64,000 nt of DNA from Psettodes erumei. Its lineage: Eukaryota > Chordata > Actinopteri > Pleuronectiformes > Psettodidae. Location of the stretch: positions 1,116,001 through 1,180,000 of the forward strand of contig JAFBJZ010000880.1 of NCBI GenBank assembly GCA_016785225.1, given 5' to 3'. Positions within the stretch are counted from its first letter, which is position 1. Every line of letters begins with the position of its first letter. The notes beneath the pieces are model-generated. The model did no database searches and was not told where the DNA came from. It saw only the letters and a program-made list of their open reading frames with translations. Positions 49,501 through 61,356 of the stretch are shown in pieces. Both the position numbers and the translations under genes were made by a program.

Positions 49501-52500
49501 CTCTCCTGCTTCAATTTTGACCATTCCTTCTTAAATCTGTCTGTAACAAATTTCGTGAAAGTGTTATACTGAATTGCTGGAGTATGCCTTCAGTTGAGCT
49601 TAACAATGCTTGCTTTATGCTGGTAAAACTGAACATTTTCTCTTCTGGCATTTATTTTTAGTTTTTTTATTGAAAGCAGTGGAAAATACTAATACTAATA
49701 GTTTTATTTTATGTTATGATTTGCCCATGGTGATATTCAGTTATTTTGATGGGGGTTCCAATGTGTAAAGCTTCCATACAGAAATAGCTTGAAATCAGCT
49801 TCAAAACCCACATCAGAATTCTACTCAATATGTAAAGTTGGAGTCTTATATGTACTGTATGGTACCAGATGCACATTAACACTTGGGATAATATTTGATG
49901 GGGTAAAGAAGGCAGTTTGAGAGGCATAGCTGGCCTGAGCATTGCACAGCACATTGATCCCCACGGAGCTCATGAATATTGCAGAGAGCCTACAGCGGAG
50001 CTGAAACAGGAACCCCTGGACCCCCCTACACACACCAGCTGACCCCCTGCAGTTCAGCCAGTGTAACAGTAACCCATGACTACACACACACAGACACACA
50101 CAGCTCCGGTCAGCACAGGTAATGAATATACCTGAAAATCCACCTGTAATTAGAAGGTGATAATGAACCCATCCATCAAGATAAGCTACTTTTTGGCATC
50201 AGTGTTCCACAGCTCATGGCTGCAGCTGCCAAAACTCACCAGGCTGTGACAATACACAGCGTAGCTGATCATTTAATAAGGCCGGGTAAAGCCTGACAGC
50301 TTCAGGTATGACACACATGCAGCGGCTGCTATTTTCCCTGTTTCAACATGACCGGTGGGTGGATAACTCAACCACAGCTTCAGGTACACTTTAAATTCCC
50401 ATTATTTCACAGCATATTTATTAGCCAAGCTGAGTTTGGTGCTCACAATTCATTGGTGGGTCAAACCCCATAACAGCTATATTTAGTTACACTTGCACTT
50501 AGTCTATTGATAATTTAATTGAAGCTGCATGGCAGACTCAAATACGTTTTCCACTCAGGCATGTGTGGAAAATATATTTGCTTGAGACTCAAGTATCATG
50601 CCAAAGCATGCACTGGAATTATGCTATTGAGTCGCAATATGATACACAGAGTGAAATTGAAGATTAGGATTCATTCTAGTATGCATCATTAGCATAAAGT
50701 CTTCATATTAAAACGGTTGGGGAGCATTTATGGATTTAAATATCGTCCTATTTCTGACATTTTTTATCATGTTAAAAATGAAATGCATTCAACTACATAA
50801 GCTTTACAAATGTGTCTCTATTTTGTTTATGTAGAACATATGCAGAGGTGTGAGCTGGTAGAGGATCAACAGCTTATTCCTTTTAGGTTGTATTTAAAGC
50901 ATTGACTCATATTGTCCCGACAATACAGTTAAGCCTTCACCATCCATCAGTGGATCATCGGAAGCATTATACCAACAAAAATGTTCTTTTTAAAAAAACA
51001 CAGTGAATGGAGCATTTGCATCAAGTGAAGTACACAAATAACCCTAGCTCCAAGCACCTTATCTTAGACTCAGCTGTAGCTGTCTTAACCTTCAGTTTGA
51101 TACTGGTGCATTCATTTAGAACAAACACCTACGTCCCAGGTGTCCAGTAAAACTGTCCAGCTAAAAATTACAGCCTCTGACAGATCCCGCTGCTGATGCC
51201 CAATTACATTAAGGGACACCACCCTTTTCATGTTGAGGAATTTCATTTTGACATGGTTAGTGTTTACACCATATAACATGTTTCAGAGTTGTGTTCATCT
51301 CAGTGAGTGTCAGGAGAAAGTGCTGTGAACTCTATCCACTCTGTCCATTGTGTCTGGTTGTACTCACGTCTCAAAACAAAAAGGAAGTCAACCCAGTCTT
51401 GCAATTAATGCTGCATTAGTATTGGTTAGTCTAAATATGCTGATAACATGCTCAGATTCCCAAGAAATGCTCATGCTCCTCAGAGAATAAATCTAAATGA
51501 ATGACTATAGTACTGACGCATCCTCTTGAATACAAGAGACATTTATAAAGTGAAATCATCTGAGCACTTCTATGGTCTTTGGAGGAGGTATTTCCATTTA
51601 GCCAACCACTGGGCAAATTATAAATGTTATTTGCAACATATTCAACAGTCTCCTGATTAGATTGCTGAGGAATGTATTGTGCACATTAATGGTGAAATAC
51701 ACTTTCGCTTTTCATGACACCACGAGTGTTTCTGTAGTGCCACCATCAGGAGAAAATATTTAGTCTGACGAAGAATTATCAGTAATTTTTTTGATTGCAC
51801 TCACTGATTGTCTTCTGCAAAGTTTACTGAACATTGTGGCAGCTCTGGAGACTGTTAGTGGGGATTTGGCCTTTAAGTATCATTTTCCGAAAAGTAATGT
51901 TCCTGCTACATTCTTTGAGCTCCCAGGCTGGATTTGGCCCAGAACTCCTCAACAAGAATTTTAGACATCCTGCATCTATTGGAGAACTCAATCTATTGAA
52001 AAAACTCTCTTACCAGTGACATTTAATTACATGTAACTTTATTTGTTTGCTTGATTATTGCAATTACAATTATTCAGCAAGAACATTAGTATCTGATTAT
52101 ATAGGGATAATAATGTAACATAATATCTACATTTTTTTCAATAAACTATTTATAAGAACCAAATCTGAATATGCTTTAACAGACATCAAAAATAAATGTC
52201 TGTAAATGATACACTGCACACTGGAACTCTGTCCTAACTGCAGATACAATGCAGATATTTGATCAGCAAAACTGTAAACAGAAGCCAAACCTCATGCATG
52301 ACTATATTAATATTGCTGCTGTGTGGGAGAGATGATCAACAGATTTAATAAACCCCCTCTACCCCTCAGCTGCACAGTTAGAGATTGAGCTGTGCCAAGT
52401 TAAAGTTATAAGCCTAAGCCTCCTATGGTCATGACAGGGCATTTCAAGTCAAGTGCACATTATTGTCTGCTCTGTACAAGACAATAGCTAATAAACATTG

Positions 52501-55500
52501 ACTGTGCGGGCTGATTGTGATTGGTTAAAGACGTGTACCGCTGGCCAGAGGTATGGAAGAGAGACCCATTACAAACTAGAAGGCAATAAAGTGAGCTCAT
52601 TTACTCCTAACAGCCTAACTACCTTCAGCAATGGGTCCCCTGCTGGAAATTTGGGTCGATGGAGAAGCAGTAATTACACTTCTGTCTAAGTGTCTTAATG
52701 TGACTGCCTCCATTGTTTACTTCTATGTCTCCTACAAAACACTGGCTGACGGATCATTTTCATTTCCAATCAAATCTGTGTGTGTATGTGTGTGTCTGTG
52801 TGTTGCCACATGCATGTGCCTGAGTGTGTGGGTGTACAGCATTTCTTCTCCATATTGTAAGATAATGCAATATAATGTGATCATCAGTCCAACACGATTT
52901 GTTTGCTCACTCTCTGGCTCATAAGTTATAACTTTTTCTTGACTATACTCTCTGCAGAGAGATCTCCTGCAAATCTAACAGTGAGTACATTTAAATGACA
53001 CTTTTCTAGTCCGAATATTGGGTGTTAGCTTGACTAAAGCCGGATTTTGAAAATGCATGTGGAATTAAAATGCAAGATGCATGCTAATGCCATCAACAGG
53101 TTCTGGAAATGCAGTGTTTTTAGTCCTGATTTTGAGTATGGCTGTTCAGATTTCAAACATACCCTATAGACATTTTAATGAACAACTATTGCTGCATTCT
53201 AAGGTACAGGTTAAATCATTGAGTGTGACATATCACATTAGTAAATGTAATCTATAAAAAAGATACTATATATGTAAATAATGACGTAACTTTAAATCCA
53301 CCCAGGAAAAAGCAAAGCAAGGTATCACCACTGGTTTTCTGACAGCAAAATCAACTTTCTTCAGTTATAATCGGCTTTGTTTTAAGACATCATGAATCCT
53401 TATTCTCTACCTTTACGCTGAACATATGTTCCAGTTTTGTACTTTTCACACAATGTATGTCCTTGTAAGGTCTGGAACTATAAGATAATATGACCGGTTA
53501 GAAATGTTTTGCATAACAGGAGGCAGATGGAACTTCACTATTCTGTCAGTAAGGTCTGTTGCATTAGCTACACACCAAAACAACACACACACATGATGTT
53601 TAACACATTCCAAGAACAAAGTGAGGACAGCGGTCATCCGCCCCACATCCCTGGGACCCGGCCCGTTACATTCAGTTGTGTGTACGTCACCCAGCCCAGG
53701 AAGATAAATGTGAACCATTTCCAAAGATCAGGGCTCACTCTGATTGAGATCCTGTGAGATCTCTGTCACTTTGAGCCCAGTGCTGCTATGCTTTACCTGT
53801 GACCATAATAAATACTTCATCCGTGAACTGAGGATTTCTCCAGTTCATTCTTGGGCTTCCAACAAAAGAATCTTGCTAACACTTCCCAGCTCTCCCCACT
53901 AAACCATCACCTCAGCCCTCACCTAACCTGCCTGTAGACTCCAAAGTCTGGGCCATAATGAACTGTTTGAGCGCTAGAAGCCTGGTGTTTGTAGCGATGG
54001 GACCTGCCCCGTCAGTCAGATGGGCTTCTTTGTGGCTTGGGGAGGGATTACTGCGCATTCAGACGGCTTCGCATGGATAGCCACAGCTCGTCTGATCACA
54101 GAGGCACTCGCCTATCTCCCCACCTAACCTCCCCCCCCCCAGAGCCCATGATTTTACAAGGATTAGTGCACAAAGTAACCTAATCTCTCCCTCCACTCTC
54201 TTTCTATTGATGACCATCTCAGATATAAACACACACACAACACACACTGGCACTCCCACACTCACACAAATAAAAACATGGTGAAGTGCAATGACAATGA
54301 AATAAAATAACTGTCACAACAAATAATCAAAGAATCAGTTAACGATCCTGTTAGTTTTGACATGACGAGCTTATTTCAGCATGACGACTGGAAGCAGAGG
54401 GAAGTAGCTAAGTCCTGTCTCATTTGCAAAAAAGGAATGCAAAAATGCAACAATTTAGTTCGCTTCCTTAAAATTCACTTTCCTAAGAGGAACTTGATCA
54501 ACAAAAAAACCATCAAATGTCTCCTGATATTGGTTTGACTCTTTAAGGGTCTTCTGTTCGACATGGGTCTTCTTCATCAAAGACAGTTTGACGTGACAAC
54601 TGGAATAAGACGTGTAAATGATAAAAAATAATGTCTGAATTCCATTTAGCAGCTTCAGTTTCAGGGCCCTGATAGTATAAGTATATTTACACAACACTTT
54701 GTGAGTTTAACTATATGAGTTAGCAAGACTTTTAAAATGCATTTACACACTTTAGTGTGACTGCAAATGAACTTCTCATAGTCAGACTAACACTAACCAA
54801 TCTGGGTAATGTGGTTGGGAATCGCACCCATTTCTCGCCCTGGTAGTCAAACAAAATGCATAACAGGAGAAGAAGCCGGTAACAACATGCTAATAGGGGT
54901 AACAATGGTGTCGTCTGCTTTCAGGTAACACCATAAGTATGTAGGACAGTGTAAATCTTGTTTGAACGCAAATTACAGCGTACAGCACGTACAAAATGTG
55001 AAGCGCTGTAGTCATCCATGCTAGTTGACATGTTACCCATTTGTAGCAAACCACTTTGACGCTATGCATTTAAAGTCGGACAAAGACTGTAGTCAATTTA
55101 AATCACATAGTCAAGTTACAACCATAGTTCAACTGTGTGTATAAATGTAGTCTGTCATAGCTACCTGGGACACCTGTAAAGAACACAGGCATTTTCCATG
55201 TTACTATATTACTTATACACTTAATACAGCATAAAATATGTGACTCTCTGCTATGACAAAACAAACGAATGCTGTAGATGAGGCCCAGTACACGAACAAA
55301 AGAAAGACTGAAGTTATCTGTGACTAAACTTAAGTAAACATTTTTCTTCTGACATGTTCATTATTTGACACCACTTTCTGTTTTTCAGTCCAATTGTTGT
55401 TATCAGCCACAACATTTTCCCTTTTCCATCTACCACACAGAAGTGGTTTTGTCTGTCTCTCTGTCTGACTTTTTGAATTTCTGTCTGCCTAACAGTCGGA

Positions 55501-55515
55501 ATGCTCTTGTAATTG

Positions 55516-55720
55516 TCAGGATTCCAGAAGTTGGACCCAAAATGCAGACTGAGGCAGATAGAGTGGTAAAGGGAAGTCTTTTAATGAAGCATAGACCAGG
55601 ACTTGTACACAAGGAAGTCAGGGCAAGAATAATAGGACGCAGTGTGAGAAACATTCGAGCAGGACAGACAATCACAATCACAGAAAGTAAAGCTGAAAAC
55701 CAGAAGAATCACCAGGGAAC
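55516..55720. repeat. Possible LTR-retroelement tail remnant
   Basis: The string gttggacccaaaatgcagac, followed by tgaggcagatagagtggtaa and later aagtcttttaatgaagc, resembles a fish LTR-element end (ggacccaaatgcagac..., from memory). No paired end found. Confidence 0.35.
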
Positions 55721-55797
55721 AAAACACACAAACTTCTTCCTTTCTTTTTTGTTCAGCAATCACAGTAACGCAGGAATTGCATTTCCCCACAAAATTT

Positions 55798-55817
55798 ATA
55801 CCAGATATGGAATATCT

Positions 55818-55852
<35 letters not shown>
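55798..55852. repeat. Hairpin next to (TA)n microsatellite
   Basis: ATACCAGATAT (55798-55808) and its exact reverse complement (55812-55822) flank GGA. About 15 TA units follow directly to 55851. Confidence 0.9.
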
Positions 55853-55853
<1 letters not shown>

Positions 55854-56929
55854 GCTGTAACTGCCTATACACATAGGTAGTCACAGCATGCCATGTTAGC
55901 AAAAAGTAAACAGTTACATTAGCGGAAGAGATTCCTAATCGGTAAATTTATGAACAGACTTGTTCATTTTTTTCAAATCCCCTCTCTGAAAACAGTAAAT
56001 AACTTCTGCCTCCAATAAGTGTTGGGAATACTGCAGGCTGGTACCAAATGGCAGAACACAGACGCCTAATTCAATCAGAAAGCCCTAGGGCGGCCAAGCA
56101 TGGCTAACTACATCATGGTTAAGCATCTTGATTTTGTCAGAATTATAGAAAATGACAAGTGAACTTGGCATGAACCAGAGAGTCAGGGTGGAATCCTCGT
56201 ATTGGCATTTCATAATCTAAGCAGGGCGGTGCCAGAAAATCAATACTTCTCAGCCTCCTTCTCTGCTGTTTTCTCCCCCTTTGTCTCAGGAAGAGGACTC
56301 CCAACTCCCATCTCAGTACAATAGCACAACTAACACTCTGTGCATTCATACAGGTAAAGTTAATACTTACAATGTTATACAGACCCATTATGTTCTCATT
56401 TTGGAAATGTGTAATCACTACAGGCTATATGAAATGTGATTTCATCTGCTCAGACATTGGATCACGTCACACACACAACCACAAGTATCAAGTATGATAG
56501 CTCAACAAATGAAGAATCGGCTTCTCCACAAAATCATATTCTTTCAACAGTTAATTAATGGATTTGGAAATAAATAATGAAAGAAATGGTGCAGTGAAAT
56601 TGTTTGTATGTTTGCATCAGTTCAGTTCTTAATTCTATCTTGAATTGTAAATTGTCAACAAGACATTTCAAGAATTAAACATGAAGATCTAATCAAGGTA
56701 AACTCAGTAGATGTCTGTGGGTTATGGCACTATGCTCTGGAATCCCATTCCTTAAATCGGAGAGGCTGCAGATTTATCCAACATATAGTAGTAAGAAACA
56801 GAACATGAATGCACTAGAATGATCTGTTTTTCTGTATTAACTGGTCATAAAATATGATCTCATGTAAATCACAACAGCTAATAACACACCAACAATTATT
56901 ATCTGAAACACACCCATCAAACATTCATA

Positions 56930-57080
56930 GTCCTAGTGGAAAAAGTTAATAAATCCTTGGATTTAAATGCTCGAAATCTGGAGCATTCTTCCTTCAGAAC
57001 TGGCTGCCTGAGCTCGTTCCACATCATCTCTGTTGGGTTCAGGTCTGGCCTCTGCCTGCACCACTCTAGAAGGTGGATTT
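56930..57080 (-). pseudogene. Tc1-like transposase fragment
   Basis: The minus-strand frame reads LLEWCRQRPDLNPTEMMWNE, then LRQPV. This is the WPxQSPDLNPIExxW block with the last catalytic acid of Tc1-type transposases. Only some 50 codons remain. Confidence 0.7.
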
Positions 57081-57189
57081 TCTTTATCATTCTGTCGAGA
57101 AAATTTACTTTGATGTTTAGGGTCAATACCTTTCTTCTTGAGCTTCAGCTGGCAGACAAGAACCCTGACACCAAATCAAGGTAAGAAGA

Positions 57190-57640
57190 TACCTTAATAA
57201 ACCAAATCACGAAGCTCTCTCAACTGTACTTCACCTTTAGGATGATGTTTTCATGTTGGCAAGCAGTGCCCTTTTTATACCATATTCAGTGCAGTATGTT
57301 CCCCCTAATACAATTACAACTTAGTTTCATCAGTCTTCAAAACATTTTTCCAGTAGTGGTGGGGAGTGTCAAACTTCTCTTTGACATACAGACAGAAAGT
57401 GGATTTATTTTGGACAGCTGTGGCTTCCTCCATGCAAAAGTACAGTAGACTCATGAATAGAGACAGTCACCAACTCCAATGATTCATTCAAGCCTTTAGC
57501 TCTTACACGATCATTATGTAATTTGCCTTTGGAGCCGTCTTAACTCAACACCCACTTTTACGACACCAAAGTGCTGAAATGTCCCCATTTATAGACAGTT
57601 TCTTGAACATTGGACAGACAGATACCTAAAGCTTTTGAGG
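57190..57640. repeat. Degraded dispersed DNA repeat
   Basis: Phrases such as gatgttttcatgttggcaag, agtttcatcagtcttcaaaa and catttttccagtagtggtgg resemble a frequent fish repeat of unassigned class (from memory). It directly adjoins the Tc1 fragment, so both may belong to one old element. Confidence 0.45.
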
Positions 57641-59319
57641 TGAAAATATGTAACCATTTAAAGCTTCATGAAGCTCAAAAATTCTTCATTCTTTGGTTCA
57701 CAGGTACACCTTGTGAATAGTAACCTCAAAATGTCAAAAGGTTCCTATAGCAACAGTGGCAGAATTCAGGAAAATAGTTGCAAGTTATAAGTCAAAAGTT
57801 GCAAGTCAAAGTACAAGTTACAGTAGATGATTACCCAACCAGTGACATAGACATTACACTACAGGGGAATACAAAATCTTATCATCACAAAAGGACTTGG
57901 CTCTATTGAAATATTGCTACAGTGCCCATCACTGATGAGTGGTATGAAAGATCTATCACAGTGTCGACACTGATTTATCCTCCACATTATCCAGTTTCCA
58001 TCTCAAGACAGTCTTTCAGTTTTCTATACCAGCCACATAACTGTTCATGCTTTATATATGCAGCTGCAAGTCTATGTGTCTTTTGAATTATGGCATAAAC
58101 TGCATTGATTGTGAGTACCGTGAACACACTCAGCACACAGCAGTTGTCTGGCTGAATGGACTTCCTGCAGCATCTTGTACTATGTTGATGCTGTGCTGTG
58201 CTGTTATGTTTATTGTGCATTCATTGTGCAAAAAATAAAAATTTAAGTGTTGAGGTTTGTTCAGACAGAATGTGAAGCAAATTGTGGCACAAGATGCAGC
58301 ACAACTGCATGCAAGGACATTAGAAAGATGAATGACTGAGAACAGCAGATGCAAGTTTAAAATGTTTCAACCACACCAAATATTCACACCCATCATGGGA
58401 CTAATAATTCCAATATCACATACACTGAGGTTGGTTCATACATTTGGTAAAGCTAATGTCAGTACTTTGGCCAGAGCATTTCGTCCTGCAGAACATAGGG
58501 AGTATATATATATGGAAATATATATGGTTCAAACTTCTATGACGTTTTTAATTCTACCAGCCTGATGGTGGCAGAGGAAAACAGCCTGCTGGACGAACCA
58601 CCTCACATCAGTATCTTTATCAGCATAGGACTGGATTTCTCTCCTCTAGCAACCCTTTTAAACAAGTTTACACCTGTCTGAAACTCAGGATTTGTTTTTT
58701 ACATTTCAAACCATAGAGATTTATGACAGAAAAAATGGCTTTGCAGAGAAAACAGGCTTAGGTTTATCTTCCCCTGCTTCCTTTGTATAGCCTATGCAGT
58801 AGTTTCCCCTTCCTGATACAGAGGGCTATGGGAAAAAAGCAAAACATAGAGTAAAAAAAGTAGACAAAAAGAAAAAATCTGTGGGACTCAGTGCAAACAA
58901 ACTTACTTTTCATCAGGTACTATTACACATCCCATTCACATTTATTGGACTCAGTCCATGCAACATAACCAAGGTGCTGACAGGGGCTGATTACTCCAAT
59001 AAGTCTTGTGGCCCTAGAGGAGGGGTCACCCAGAGGACAGGCATGCAGAAGGGCCTTCCTGAGGGCCAACAGTGACCCAGAGTAGAGCCTTGCCCAAAGT
59101 ATGGCTAATATCCCCTTTCCCCAACCTCAACACTGAGCCCTTCTCTCTGCTCCACTCATTCTTTTCCTGTCTGGCTCACTGTCTTTCCAATAGTTTTCCA
59201 TTTTACCTCTTCTTAATCTGTTTCTAAGCTCATTATTTTGCTTCCTAATCCTGCAGTCAGCATAACATTTTGGGTTCTCTGACAATTTCATCTCAAATGC
59301 CCATGTGGAACTATATATT

Positions 59320-59830
59320 AGACCTGTGGATCCCAACCTGGGTGGTCTAATACCTAATGTGGTCCCAAAGTAAATTTGAGGCATAACAAGATCATTAAAT
59401 TAATTAGAAAAACAAATATTTGACAAATAAAATTTTCAGTGACAAACCTTGTGAATAGTAGTTAGTAATTAGTAGTTAGTAGTATAGTCTCAACTCAAGG
59501 CCCACTTACAAGGCCTTTTCTCAGTTTCTTCAGGTTTAGTGAGGATCTTTGGTCATGTGGAAATATTCAGAGAAAGGGGCTTTTGTTTGAAATACTTTGA
59601 AGCTCAGATAAAAGTTTAAGATTATTTTGCCCAAATACTTTATTATAATCATTTTTTTTCTTTTTTCTTTCCACAAAAATTGTACTTTTCTTTTAAAATC
59701 ATTTAGATGAAGTCTGAGAAGGAAAAACTGAACTGTTCACAGCTCATATCCAGACTGGAGCCAAAACCTGTGACAAGGGGTCACAACTATAAGCATTTAA
59801 TTTTTTAAGGGGCCACATGATTTTAATCTA
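59320..59830. repeat. Possible old hAT-type MITE
   Basis: The left side has gtggatcccaacctgggtgg and the right side has gacaaggggtcacaactat. This resembles fish hAT repeats that begin with ggttcccaacct and carry ggggtca motifs. The ends and duplication cannot be fixed. Confidence 0.3.
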
Positions 59831-61356
59831 GAACTGTAGACCTGTAAAACAATAACCATACATGTGACTTATTAATCTATGTTGTCAACGGTGGACATCT
59901 TTCAATGGATGAAATGTTAACCATAGTGGGAAGGTGTCAAAAGAGCAGAAAGTTGCAATGCAAAATCATCAGACTGTTTGAGCTGTCTGAGCTGTTTGTA
60001 CTCGTCAGTCTTTTGTTTCTTTCGGCTCTTTTCTGCCTTACATCCGTACATCCAGCGGTTGTTAATCGGTTACTGGAGCTCTACAGTGCTGCTGCCACTG
60101 TTCTGCAGAACCCAGGAGTATGAGGCTTAGCGCCTTTCAAAGCATGCCTTCCTTTCAAAAACAGACACAGCTAACCCAGCTCCCTCTATGGGAGAACAGC
60201 TTCCACACATAAACAACCTTTTGTCTGCATGCTGAACGCCCCCCCCCAAACACATACACATACACAAAAAAAGGGCTCTACAGCTCAGTGACACACTTGA
60301 TGGTAAGGATCTGTTCATGGGTTTTGCATGCTGTTGGAGGCCAGAAACCTGCAGCCAGGCAGCCAATGGGCACACTAAAGAAAGCAGCTTCAATGTGATG
60401 GCCCTCTAGTCCTGATAATTCTACCTCTTCAACCTGCTGTCAACTAACAAGCATTCATTCATGAGAAGCATGTTTGCAGAATGCGCTGAGCCTTTTGTGA
60501 TTGATGAGCTAAGAGCTAAGTTGTGACCACAGGCTAAATATAGCACTATGGCTATACAAAGGCTTGACTGAGGCAGACACACTGCAAGCACAACGGGTTG
60601 ATGGGTCTGCCCGAGTGTGACAGATCACAGCAGAGACGGCAGGGCTCATAGCATCTGTGGGAACTGGCTGTTTTCAAGCTTCAAAATGTGACCCTGCCAT
60701 ATGACATCTATATTTACTTGTTTGTTTGCTGGGGACAGTTAACATGAATCTATATTAAAGGATAATTCCATTTTATCCAGCCAAGTATTCCTATGAAATA
60801 CGTTCATATTGGTCACATTTGTTTTGCCACAGTTCGAAGTAGCATCACTTTTTTTTCTAACAAAGTGCAAGAGTGTGAAGGTTGGGGAAGAAAAACCCAA
60901 ACTAAAATTCAGTCTTTCCATAACCCTAACCAAATTCACCTAATCCTAGCCATGTTCTAACTGTAGTTTATTTTATCAACTCAGATGGAATGGATTATTA
61001 TACAAGTGTGCAAAATACACAACATTGATACATGGCATCAATGCTCAGACATCGTCCTCTTGTGCAGGGGTGGAGGTGGAGCTTTTGCAATGTCAAGTCA
61101 AGTCAAACTGATTTAAAAAGTATATTTTAAAAAGTTCTTTACAAAGAGAAAAATAAATAGTTAAATAATTGAGACAATGTGAAACAAAGCAAGCATAAAT
61201 ATAATTGTAGTAGATGATCTGGCAAATTCAATGTAAGCCAAACTGAAGATTGTAAGTGTTGTTTGGTTTCAGTGGGAAGTACAGCTGTGTGCTGTCTGCA
61301 TGTTGTCAGCAGTAAAGCATATTGAATTTCCTAAAGGTAGACCCTAGTAGAAACTA

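Larger units (their letters stand above)
46543..61079. other. Upstream flank or intron of a longer rarb transcript; no gene seen
   Basis: About 14.5 kb right of P2. No frame resembles the RARB1-type A domain or any other protein. In mammals the P1 promoter lies upstream of P2, so this may be an intron of a P1 transcript. It holds scattered old repeats (55,516-55,720; 56,930-57,640; 59,320-59,830), a TA tract with a hairpin, and long AT-rich unassigned stretches (46,600-55,300). Confidence 0.7.

Noticed and set aside
55365..55880. 171-codon plus-strand ORF
   Set aside because: It runs through the (TA)n microsatellite (alternating Ile/Tyr) and a degraded repeat; no domain or splice context.
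46543..61079. Search for an upstream P1 (RARB1-type) first coding exon
   Set aside because: No frame resembles the RARB1 A domain; if P1 exists it is outside the window or non-coding here.
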